From positions 1 to 20,697 of the forward strand of contig JBKPDV010000170.1 in the NCBI GenBank assembly GCA_046728075.1: a DNA stretch of 20,697 nt, in the 5' to 3' direction. A program made the translations under genes and the position numbers. Below are positions 14,677 to 20,697 of this stretch, in pieces (positions within the stretch are counted from its first letter, which is position 1; each line of letters opens with the position of its first letter). A model generated the notes under the pieces. That model had not been told where the DNA came from. It made no database searches and worked only from the letters and a program-made list of their open reading frames with translations. Source of the DNA: JBKPDV01 sp046728075 (GTDB taxonomy: Bacteria; Acidobacteriota; Thermoanaerobaculia; UBA5066; Gp7-AA6).

Positions 14677-15762
14677 ATGCAGGCGGTCGTCAAGACCAGG
14701 GCCGCGCCTGGACCAGACGCGACGGAAATCAAAACGGTCCCCGTCCCCCAGCCCGGCCAGGCCGAGGTCCTGATCCGCGTCCTGGCCACTGCCGTCTGCG
14801 GATCGGACAAGCATATCTATCAGTGGGATCCTTCGATGGCGGGCATGGTGCAGCCGCCACGCATTTACGGACACGAGTTCTGCGGCGAAATCGTTTCCTT
14901 CGGGCCCGGCGGGCAGCGGCCGCATCTGGAGACAGGGATGTACGTCTCGGCGGAGATGCACGTCACCTGCGGACATTGCCGCCCTTGCCGGATAGGCCAG
15001 CGGCACATCTGCGAGAACACTCGGATCCTGGGAGTCCATGGCGACGGCTGCTTCGCGCAGTACGTCGTCGTGCCGGCCTTCAATGTCGTTCCCCTCGACC
15101 GCTCGACCGTGCCGGTGCGGGTGGGCAGCTTCCTGGACGCCCTGGGCAACGCCGTTCACACGACGCAGGTCGCCGACTTGTCGGGACGTTCCGTCGCCGT
15201 CCTGGGCTACGGGCCGATCGGCGCGATGTGCGCCGAGATCGCCCGTTTCTCGGGCGCGTCCCACATCGCGATCACCGAGGTGAACACGCAGGCGGCCGGC
15301 CACGCCCGCCGCTGGGCGCGGGAGCGCGGCGGAGAGCACGTTTCGGTGATCGACCTCTCCCGGACGAAGGACCCGGTCGGAAGCCTCAAGGAAGCGACAG
15401 GAGGAGGGGCCGATGTCGTGCTCGAGCTCTCCGGCGCCGAGGCCTCGATCAACCTGGGGCTGGCGGCTGCCCGGCGCGGAGGGATCGTTTCGCTCCTGGG
15501 GCTCCCGCGCGAAAAGGCGGTCACGATCCGCGATTACACCAACGATTTCATCTTCAAGGGACTCACGCTCCATGCCGTGATCGGCCGCCGCATCTTCGAG
15601 ACCTGGATCAAGATGCTCGACCTGCTCGAGGCCGGCCTCCAGGTCGAGCACCTCGTCACCAACGAGTTCGAGGGGTTCGAAAAATTCCATGAGGCGATGG
15701 AGCTGCTGAATCGGCGGGAAGCGATGAAGGTCGTTTTCTACCCGAATGGGCGAATGAAGTAG
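14677..15762 (+). CDS. tdh: L-threonine 3-dehydrogenase (zinc-dependent MDR family)
   Basis: Oxidises L-threonine with NAD+ to 2-amino-3-ketobutyrate, the substrate of Kbl encoded two genes downstream. The 361 residues fit the Tdh length (about 340-360). Seen: catalytic zinc residues C41 (AVCGSDKHIYQWD), H66-E67 (YGHEFCGE); structural zinc tetrad C98, C101, C104, C112; Rossmann motif VLGYGPIGAM. The pairing GSDKHIYQWD and the presence of kbl favour Tdh over sorbitol or alcohol dehydrogenases. ATG 14677 is chosen because homology starts at MQAVVKT; the region just before it is the repeat arm and offers no Shine-Dalgarno. The upstream TTG frame (14575, overlapping the aldolase TGA) would add 34 repeat-encoded residues and is unlikely to be used. 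The TAG stop is directly joined to the next repeat. Confidence 0.93.
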   Translation: MQAVVKTRAAPGPDATEIKTVPVPQPGQAEVLIRVLATAVCGSDKHIYQWDPSMAGMVQPPRIYGHEFCGEIVSFGPGGQRPHLETGMYVSAEMHVTCGHCRPCRIGQRHICENTRILGVHGDGCFAQYVVVPAFNVVPLDRSTVPVRVGSFLDALGNAVHTTQVADLSGRSVAVLGYGPIGAMCAEIARFSGASHIAITEVNTQAAGHARRWARERGGEHVSVIDLSRTKDPVGSLKEATGGGADVVLELSGAEASINLGLAAARRGGIVSLLGLPREKAVTIRDYTNDFIFKGLTLHAVIGRRIFETWIKMLDLLEAGLQVEHLVTNEFEGFEKFHEAMELLNRREAMKVVFYPNGRMK

Positions 15763-15838
15763 TTCAAAGTTCAATGTTCAAAGTTCAAAGCGGAGTGTCG
15801 TAGGATCAACGTTGAACCTTGAACTTTGAACCTTGAAC
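15762..15838. repeat. Paired heptamer array, family A (TTCAAAG), after tdh
   Basis: Left arm 15762-15790 and right arm 15811-15838, four units each with a 7-base period, matching at 24 of 28 positions when one is reverse-complemented; 20-base loop. The first base is the G of the tdh stop TAG, the same TAG-TTCAA junction as at the queD-like gene. The next gene starts 14 bases after the right arm. Confidence 0.9.
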
Positions 15839-15852
15839 AATTAGGTCTAGTT

Positions 15853-16320
15853 ATGCCGACCAGCAAGCCGCCCAAGCCCAATCCCGCCGAAGAGATGAAC
15901 GAGCGGCGCATTGCCGAGTTCGCGTTGGAGGAATCACGCCTTTCCAACCTCGCCTACCGCTTTCAGCTCATGCCTCGCGAGCGGGTCTGGAAGAACTGGG
16001 ATCGCACCGAATTCGAACCGAACCACTTCAAAGTGGTCGGTCTCGCGGGTGTCTGCCTGACCAACGACGAACAGGAGCGGGCGAATCGGTCCGCTTCGCG
16101 CGCCCTCGAGGATCTCGACCACATTCTCTTTTACGTGGAGAGGCCGGCGCAGGCCGTGATCGTGCGCAACCCCACGGGAACCTCCGAAATCATCAACCGG
16201 CCCACGATCTGCGCTGAGATCGTCGCGCGCGACGCCGCGGCATTCGAGGAAGCCGTCGCGGCGCTGGACGCCGCTTTTCCGGGCGGGCGCGTGGCCGGAA
16301 AGATTCTTTCGGAAACCTAG
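15853..16320 (+). CDS. Conserved-looking protein of unknown function between tdh and kbl
   Basis: I do not recognise this 155-residue protein. It is soluble in appearance: no signal peptide and no membrane segment, a proline- and lysine-rich first 12 residues, an acidic helical start, a central KVVGLAGVCLTNDEQ and DLDHILFYVERPAQAVIV strand-helix-like stretch, then NPTGTSEIINRPTICAEIVARD. Codon use is like its neighbours, so it is likely a real gene. ATG 15853 is chosen; TTG 15826 in the same frame would add nine residues read from the repeat arm. A weak TAGGT precedes the ATG. It lies between tdh and kbl on the same strand, which suggests but does not prove a link to threonine use. Confidence 0.8.
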   Translation: MPTSKPPKPNPAEEMNERRIAEFALEESRLSNLAYRFQLMPRERVWKNWDRTEFEPNHFKVVGLAGVCLTNDEQERANRSASRALEDLDHILFYVERPAQAVIVRNPTGTSEIINRPTICAEIVARDAAAFEEAVAALDAAFPGGRVAGKILSET

Positions 16321-16329
16321 CTGGCTTTC

Positions 16330-16359
16330 GGCGCAGGCGGTCGCTTCGCGACCGGCGCC
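16330..16359 (+). terminator. Strong two-part hairpin upstream of kbl
   Basis: GGCGC (16330-16334) pairs with GCGCC (16355-16359), enclosing a bulge and an inner stem CGGTCGC-TTC-GCGACCG (16338-16354). It starts ten bases after the stop of the unknown gene. No U-tract follows (GAGAGAGTTAAAG), so it may be a processing or attenuation structure rather than a full terminator. Confidence 0.5.
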
Positions 16360-16402
16360 GAGAGAGTTAAAGACGAGGGCCCGAGAGCGGACCCGCTGAA
16401 TT

Positions 16403-16406
16403 GGAG
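16403..16406 (+). promoter_or_regulatory. Ribosome binding site that decides the kbl start
   Basis: GGAG stands six bases before GTG 16413. The in-frame TTG at 16401 would place this site inside the coding region and itself has no such signal. Confidence 0.6.
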
Positions 16407-16412
16407 ATCGGT

Positions 16413-17594
16413 GTGAACCTCATCGAGCACCTCGCCGGCGAGATGGCGAAGCTGCGCCAGGCGGGGACCTACAAGGAAGAGCTCGTCCTGCAGTCGCCGC
16501 AGGACGCGCGGGTGAAGGTCGGCGGCCGCGAGGTCGTGATGCTGACCTCCAACAACTATCTCGGCTTTGCCAACCATCCGCGCATCCGCGAGGCCCAGAA
16601 GCGAGCCATCGACCGATGGGGCGCAGGACTCGCCTCGGTCCGCTTCATCTGCGGGACCGAGGAGCTGCACAAGGAGCTCGAGGCGGAGATCGCCTCTTTT
16701 TTCGGGAAAGACGACGCGATCCTTTACCTGTCCTGTTGGAATGCCAACGAAGGGCTCTTCGCCGCGATCCTGGAGGAGTCCGACGGCCTCTATTCGGACG
16801 AGCTCAACCATGCTTCGATCATCGACGGCGTGCGCCTCTGCAAGGCCAAGCGCTATCGCGTCGCGCACAACGACCTCGCGGCCTTCGAGAAGATGCTCGA
16901 AGAAGACAAGACTTCCCGCTTCCGGCTGATGATGACCGATGGAGTCTTCTCCATGGAGGGCGAGGAAGCCAACCTGCGGGAGCTCGCGCGGATCTGCCGG
17001 GAGAAAGATGTGCTGCTGGCGGTCGACGACTCCCACGCCACCGGCGTTCTCGGCTCGACCGGGCGCGGGACCGCCGAGGAGCAAGGAGTGATGGATCGAA
17101 TCGATATCTTTACGGGGACCCTGGGCAAGGCCATGGGCTCGGCGGCGGGCGGGTTCACGACCGGACCGAAGCCGCTCATCGAGACTTTGCGCCAGAGGAG
17201 CCGGCCGTATCTGTTCTCCAACTCTCTTCCGCCGGCGGTCGTGGCCGGATCGCTCGAGGCCTTCCGGCTGTTGCGGGAAGATTCCGCTCCGGTGCGCCGC
17301 TTGCGCGACAACGCGGCCTACTTTCGCAAGGCGATGGTGGACGCCGGCTTCACCATCCCTCACGGCAGCCATCCGATCGTGCCCGTCATCGTCGGCGACA
17401 CCGCAAAGGCCGTCGCGATGGGCAAGGACCTCTTCGCGGAGGGGATCTACGTCTCGGGCTTTGGCTACCCCGTCGTGCCGCAGGGACAGGCGCGGCTGCG
17501 CTGCCAGGTTTCGGCCGCTCACGAGAGAAAGGATCTGGACCGCGCCGTCGATGCGTTCCGAAAGGTCGGGAAGAAGTTCAAGGTGATCAGCTGA
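16413..17594 (+). CDS. kbl: Glycine C-acetyltransferase (2-amino-3-ketobutyrate CoA ligase)
   Basis: PLP enzyme that cleaves 2-amino-3-ketobutyrate with CoA to glycine and acetyl-CoA, completing the threonine route begun by Tdh. The 393 residues match the alpha-oxoamine synthase family length. Seen: SNNYLGFANHP, GAGLASVRFICGTEELHKELE, DELNHASIIDG, VDDSHATGVLG and the PLP lysine K239 in FTGTLGKAMGSAAGGF, with a C-terminal HPIVPVIVGD region. The wording SVRFICGT and TLGKA(M)G(S)A favours Kbl over 8-amino-7-oxononanoate synthase or 5-aminolevulinate synthase, as does the tdh gene nearby. GTG 16413 is chosen over TTG 16401 on the basis of GGAG spacing. The stop TGA is part of the next repeat unit (AGCTGAC). 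Confidence 0.93.
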   Translation: MNLIEHLAGEMAKLRQAGTYKEELVLQSPQDARVKVGGREVVMLTSNNYLGFANHPRIREAQKRAIDRWGAGLASVRFICGTEELHKELEAEIASFFGKDDAILYLSCWNANEGLFAAILEESDGLYSDELNHASIIDGVRLCKAKRYRVAHNDLAAFEKMLEEDKTSRFRLMMTDGVFSMEGEEANLRELARICREKDVLLAVDDSHATGVLGSTGRGTAEEQGVMDRIDIFTGTLGKAMGSAAGGFTTGPKPLIETLRQRSRPYLFSNSLPPAVVAGSLEAFRLLREDSAPVRRLRDNAAYFRKAMVDAGFTIPHGSHPIVPVIVGDTAKAVAMGKDLFAEGIYVSGFGYPVVPQGQARLRCQVSAAHERKDLDRAVDAFRKVGKKFKVIS

Positions 17595-17675
17595 CAGCTT
17601 TGAGCCAACAGCTTTCAGCCCGAAGCCGATTTCCCGATTGTCTGGCTGAGAGCTGAAAGCTGCAAGCTGACAGCT
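17589..17675. repeat. Paired heptamer array, family B (AGCTGAC/AGCTTTC), after kbl
   Basis: Left arm 17589-17620 and right arm 17644-17675, each about four units with a 7-base period, inverted with 25 of 32 matches around a 23-base loop. The kbl stop codon lies inside the first unit, and the next gene starts five bases after the right arm. Confidence 0.9.
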
Positions 17676-17680
17676 CGTCT

Positions 17681-18364
17681 ATGTACCGCCGCCTCGAGTC
17701 CGCCGAGATCACCGCCACCGCGCTCGCCCTGAGCGATCGCGTCGGAGCGCGATTTCCGGGCTCGGGACTTTCACGCATCGCCAGGGAGCTCGTCGGAGTG
17801 TGCCGGGACGCCGCCGAGACGGCCGCCTGGCTCGGCGGGCCGCGCCGGTTGCTGCGCATTGGAGTCGCCCTCGGGGTTCTCGTCGTTTTGGTCGCTTTCC
17901 TTGGGACGGTGCTCGGAGTGCATCTGCGGCTCGCCTTCACCACCTTCTCGGAATTCGTTCAGGGACTCCAGGCGGCGATCCAGAACTTCGTCTTCCTCGG
18001 AATTACCGTTCTCTTCCTTCTCAGTCTCGAGCGGCGCTGGAAACGGCGGCGGGCCCTGCGCGCGCTTCATTCCCTGCGCTCGATCGCGCACATCATCGAC
18101 ATGCATCAGCTCACCAAGGATCCGGACCGATGGAGCGCCGCCGAGGCGGACGAGGATGCCCTCAGGACACCCGACCTGATCCGCTATCTGGACTTCTGCA
18201 GCGATCTGCTGGCGTTGATCAGCAAAGCGGCCGCGCTGTACGTCCAGGACTTCGACGACTCGTCCACGCTGGCCGCGGTCAACGAGATCGAGAACCTGAC
18301 CGCGGGGCTCTCCCGCAAGATCTGGCAGAAGATCATGATCCTGGATCGGATCGCGCCCGAATAG
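17681..18364 (+). CDS. Two-helix membrane protein of unknown function
   Basis: 227 residues with two transmembrane helices at about 60-82 (RIGVALGVLVVLVAFLGTVL) and 92-115 (IQNFVFLGITVLFLLSLE), flanked by basic ends; N-terminal about 55 residues and C-terminal about 110 residues would both face the same side, likely the cytoplasm given the RRWKRRR after helix 2. The C-terminal part is helical and includes LHSLRSIAHIIDMHQLTKDPDRW, a block that looks conserved (I recall similar text in uncharacterised proteins of several phyla, but cannot name the family). No catalytic motif is visible. The ATG follows the repeat arm by five bases without a clear Shine-Dalgarno. The TAG stop is part of the next repeat array. 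Confidence 0.82.
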   Translation: MYRRLESAEITATALALSDRVGARFPGSGLSRIARELVGVCRDAAETAAWLGGPRRLLRIGVALGVLVVLVAFLGTVLGVHLRLAFTTFSEFVQGLQAAIQNFVFLGITVLFLLSLERRWKRRRALRALHSLRSIAHIIDMHQLTKDPDRWSAAEADEDALRTPDLIRYLDFCSDLLALISKAAALYVQDFDDSSTLAAVNEIENLTAGLSRKIWQKIMILDRIAPE

Positions 18365-18485
18365 CTGTCAGAGATCAGCTTTCAGCTCATAGCCGAGACC
18401 GCCGCCGTGATGACAACCCAGTCTCAAAGTCTCATCTCAAGCTGAGCTAGAAGCCGATAGCTGATAGCTGATAGCTGATAGCTGA
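18362..18485. repeat. Paired heptamer array, family B (GATAGCT), between convergent genes
   Basis: Left arm 18362-18394 is degenerate with a 7-base period and includes the TAG of the upstream gene; the right arm contains four perfect tandem GATAGCT units at 18456-18483 and adjoins the stop (TAG, minus strand) of the OPT transporter gene. The middle, about 18395-18440, holds TCTCAAAG/TCTCATC-like degenerate repeats. In this convergent setting a terminator role is plausible. Confidence 0.9.
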
Positions 18486-20489
18486 CTACGCGTTCAGATC
18501 CTTCCGCGCGTTCTTGACGAGCAGAACACAGAGCACCGCAAAAACAATGGCGCAGAGGACGTTGCCGCTGATCAGGCCGTTCTTGATGTCCGGATAGAAC
18601 TTCGAGCCCAGATCGAGCTTCTCCAGGAGCGTCGGCTTCTCCATATGGAGGAAGAAGTCCCCGATGAAGGCGACGAGCGCGATCAGGACCCCTCCGAGGG
18701 ATCCGCCCGCGACGAGTCCCGTCGAGTAGAGCATCCCCGAAGAGAGCTCGCTTTCCTCCTTTCGGTGCGACATCCGGTCGGCGAGGGCCTTCATCTGACC
18801 GCCGATGAAAATCGGGAAGGTCGTCGAGAGCGGCAGGTAGGCGCCCACGGCCCAGGAGAGCGCATGCGCTCCGGCCATCTGCGCCATGAACGCGAGAAAG
18901 ACTCCGACGAGAACGGGAGCCCACGGCAGGTTCTGCGCGAGCAATCCCTTGATGATCGTCGCCATCAGGGTGGCCTGGGGCGCGGCGAGCTTCGGTCCGC
19001 CGATTCCGTGCGGCTCTCCCATCGCATAGGTCTTGTCGAGAAGAAAAAGCGTCCCGCCGATGACGACCGTCGAGGTGAGCACCCCGATGATGAAGCCGAT
19101 CTGCTGCCTTCGCGGCGTCGCGCCGACCAGATAGCCGGTCTTCAAGTCCTGCGAGGTGGCACCGGCGTTAGCGGCCGCGACACAAACGATCGCGCCGACG
19201 CACAGGGCGACAGCCTGGTAGACGTCCCCTGTCCAGCCCACCGCGACGAAGACCACGCAGGTGGCCATCAGCGTCGCGATCGTCATTCCGGAAATCGGGT
19301 TGGAGGACGTTCCGATGATGCCGACGATCCGCGAGGAGACCGTCACGAAGAAAAATCCGAAGACCACGACGAGCAGCCCCATCAGGAGCGAGCCGGGAAA
19401 CGGACCGTGCGGGAACTTCGGAAGCACAGTGATCAGGAGCGCGAGAACGACCGAGCCGATCACGACGATCCCCATTCCCAGGTCCCGCTCCGTGCGAGGG
19501 ACGGCGCCCTGCGCCTTTCCGCCGGCACCGAACGACTTGACCGACTCCCGAAACGCGGAAACGATCGTGGGAAGCGTTTTGACCAGCGTCATGACTCCGG
19601 CGCACGCCACGGCTCCCGCTCCGATGTACCGGACATAAGCGCGGTAGATCCATTCCGCGTGCGAGTGGCTCGCCATCCAGGCGTCGGTGAAGCCCAGGTT
19701 CTTCAGGTCCTGGACGATCCGGCTGTCGGCGACGAAGATCGAGATGAGCGGGATCAACCCCAGCCAGGAGAGAACGCCTCCCGAGGCGAGCTCGCCCGCG
19801 ATGCGCGGTCCGATGATGTATCCGAGCCCCAGGTACTCCGGCGTGACGTCGCAGGAGAGGGTCGCGTCGGGGATCTTGCCGGTGCGTCCGGTGCGGAACC
19901 AGGTCGCCGTCTCGTTCCAGAGACCGAGGATGCCATACAGAAACTTGTAGAGCATCGCCACGCCGACGCCCTTGAAGACCATGCCCGCGAGATCGCCGCC
20001 TCTTTCTCCCGCGATCAGGACGTCGGCGCAGGCGACACCCTCCGGGTACTTGAGCTTGCCGTGCTCCTTGACGATCAAAGCGCGCCGCAGCGGGATCATG
20101 AAGAGCACGCCGAGCGTGCCGCCAACAGCGGCCAGCACGAAGATGGTCAGATACTTGAAGTACTCCGTTCCGCCCTGGAGAAAGAGAAGGGCGGGCATCG
20201 TGAAGACCACACCGGCCGCGACGGATTCGCCGGCCGACCCGATCGTCTGAACGATGTTGTTCTCGAGAATCGTGGATTTACCGAGTTTCTTGAAGACCGC
20301 AATCGCGAGCACGGCGATCGGGACCGAAGCGGAGACGGTCAGCCCGGCGCGAAGAGCGAGATAGACAGTCGCGGCGCCGAAGATAATTCCGAAGATGACC
20401 CCGAGAATGACCGCCTTGGCAGTGAACTCGGGGATCTCCTGGTCCGCGGGAATGTAGGGCCGAAACGCCGGAACGGTCTCTTGTGCCAT
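18486..20489 (-). CDS. OPT-family oligopeptide transporter
   Basis: Integral membrane protein, 667 residues with about 14-16 hydrophobic segments, of the OPT (oligopeptide/YSL) secondary transporter family; members take up small peptides, glutathione or metal chelates by proton symport. Seen: ENNIVQTIGSAGESVAAGVVFTMPAL, KLKYPEGVACADVLIAGE, SNPISGMTIATLM, ATSQDLKTGYLVGATPRRQQ and AVGAYLPLSTTFPIFIGG, all typical of the bacterial OPT group. The start ATG 20489 has GGAGG four bases upstream. A possible extended -10 (TGCTAGAAA, 20514-20522) lies 25 bases before it. The gene is convergent with the two-helix protein gene and ends at the heptamer array. The substrate cannot be told from sequence. Confidence 0.95.
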   Translation of the reverse strand: MAQETVPAFRPYIPADQEIPEFTAKAVILGVIFGIIFGAATVYLALRAGLTVSASVPIAVLAIAVFKKLGKSTILENNIVQTIGSAGESVAAGVVFTMPALLFLQGGTEYFKYLTIFVLAAVGGTLGVLFMIPLRRALIVKEHGKLKYPEGVACADVLIAGERGGDLAGMVFKGVGVAMLYKFLYGILGLWNETATWFRTGRTGKIPDATLSCDVTPEYLGLGYIIGPRIAGELASGGVLSWLGLIPLISIFVADSRIVQDLKNLGFTDAWMASHSHAEWIYRAYVRYIGAGAVACAGVMTLVKTLPTIVSAFRESVKSFGAGGKAQGAVPRTERDLGMGIVVIGSVVLALLITVLPKFPHGPFPGSLLMGLLVVVFGFFFVTVSSRIVGIIGTSSNPISGMTIATLMATCVVFVAVGWTGDVYQAVALCVGAIVCVAAANAGATSQDLKTGYLVGATPRRQQIGFIIGVLTSTVVIGGTLFLLDKTYAMGEPHGIGGPKLAAPQATLMATIIKGLLAQNLPWAPVLVGVFLAFMAQMAGAHALSWAVGAYLPLSTTFPIFIGGQMKALADRMSHRKEESELSSGMLYSTGLVAGGSLGGVLIALVAFIGDFFLHMEKPTLLEKLDLGSKFYPDIKNGLISGNVLCAIVFAVLCVLLVKNARKDLNA

Positions 20490-20513
20490 CAGGCCTCCAG
20501 CGGAATTACGGGC

Positions 20514-20522
20514 TTTCTAGCA
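20514..20522 (-). promoter_or_regulatory. Possible extended -10 element of the OPT gene
   Basis: Minus strand TGCTAGAAA, 24 bases before the ATG; TAGAAA matches the -10 consensus at four of six positions and carries an upstream TG. No -35 sequence is recognisable. Confidence 0.3.
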
Positions 20523-20564
20523 CGGGGCTGTGATGGGAGGAAGAGAATTCCTGCAGAGAATCGA

Positions 20565-20653
20565 ACGGGGGGACGGGGCGACGGGGGGAATCGAATAGAG
20601 AACCCTGATCAGAAATTTTCTCACCGTCCCCCAGTCCCCCTGTCTCCCCGTCC
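20565..20653. repeat. Paired octamer array, family D (GGGGGACT), upstream of the OPT gene
   Basis: Left arm 20565-20588 with 8-base units near GGGGCGAC, right arm 20624-20653 with units near CCCCCAGT; the arms are imperfectly complementary around a 35-base spacer that contains an AT-rich CAGAAATTTTCTC. It is the second copy of the family seen between aldolase and tdh, in a 208-base window-end region with no gene. Confidence 0.85.
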
Positions 20654-20660
20654 GGACGAG

Positions 20661-20677
20661 CCGCGCCTCCGGCGCGG
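20661..20677. terminator. Short perfect hairpin near the window end
   Basis: CCGCGCC-TCC-GGCGCGG, seven pairs and a three-base loop, next to the family D repeat. No T-run follows on either strand. It may end a gene beyond the window or be part of the repeat element. Confidence 0.4.
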
Positions 20678-20697
20678 CGAGTCACACTCCTCACGTC

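Noticed and set aside
15826..15852. TTG start giving a nine-residue extension to the unknown protein
   Set aside because: The extension is encoded by the repeat arm and has no ribosome site; the ATG at 15853 is more credible.
12553..18483. CRISPR array or satellite-type array
   Set aside because: Units are 7-8 bases with no unique spacers between them, arms are inverted, and no cas-like gene is near.
18486..20489. OPT transporter as glutathione importer serving the persulfide dioxygenase
   Set aside because: OPT substrates are varied, the gene is 6 kb away on its own transcript, and nothing in the sequence indicates glutathione.
20506..20694. 62-codon minus-strand frame at the window end
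   Set aside because: It is translated from the octamer repeat and the small hairpin, with no plausible start site or family.
1..20697. Mobile element or phage island, tRNA or rRNA genes
   Set aside because: No integrase, transposase, terminal repeats, tRNA-like cloverleaf or rRNA sequence was seen; composition and gene style are uniform across the window.

Overview
The window is about 20.7 kb of GC-rich, gene-dense bacterial chromosome. The best taxonomic guess is Acidobacteriota (Thermoanaerobaculia or Vicinamibacteria type). The strongest hint is the 885-residue serine/threonine kinase fused to a membrane segment and PD40/TolB-like propeller repeats, whose N-terminal wording is typical of that phylum. 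This is an inference from protein style, not a phylogeny. I saw no rRNA, tRNA, integrase, transposase or CRISPR array, and no gene-free stretch longer than about 210 bases.

Layout. Positions 1-2806 (+) hold the 3' part of a glycogen phosphorylase gene and a 1-Cys peroxiredoxin, closed by a hairpin terminator at 2828-2859. Positions 2889-5546 (-) hold the kinase/propeller protein. Positions 5671-12477 (-) form a compact four-gene operon, transcribed from the high to the low coordinate: a fused four-cluster ferredoxin/NrfD membrane subunit, a molybdopterin oxidoreductase without a Tat signal, a long TorD-type chaperone, and a persulfide dioxygenase with two rhodanese domains. Upstream of it lies a QueD/PTPS homologue (12630-13040, -) with replaced zinc ligands. 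Positions 13154-17594 (+) carry an unusually long class II aldolase, threonine dehydrogenase, a small unknown protein and glycine C-acetyltransferase. Then come a two-helix membrane protein of unknown function (17681-18364, +) and a convergent OPT-family transporter (18486-20489, -).

How the genes work together. The four-gene operon makes sense as a cytoplasmic sulfane-sulfur oxidation route. The dioxygenase would turn glutathione persulfide into sulfite, and the SoeABC-like molybdoenzyme would oxidise sulfite to sulfate and pass electrons to quinone through its NrfD part. A reductive polysulfide or thiosulfate role cannot be excluded. Tdh and Kbl together convert threonine to glycine and acetyl-CoA.

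The least ordinary signal is in the spacers. From about 12.5 kb to the end, six intergenic regions are filled by paired inverted arrays of very short tandem repeats. There are four unrelated unit sequences: TTCAAAG, AGCTGAT and GGTGATA with a 7-base period, and GGGGGACT with an 8-base period. All share one plan: a degenerate array, a 15-65 base spacer, then its reverse complement. Five gene ends lie in or directly against these arrays (stop codons of queD-like, tdh, kbl, the two-helix gene and the OPT gene), and several start codons sit 6-15 bases after an array. They resemble the heptanucleotide STRR repeats of cyanobacteria but are arranged as quasi-palindromes. A different, REP-like hairpin lies over the stop/start junction of the molybdoenzyme and TorD genes and encodes the tail of the former.
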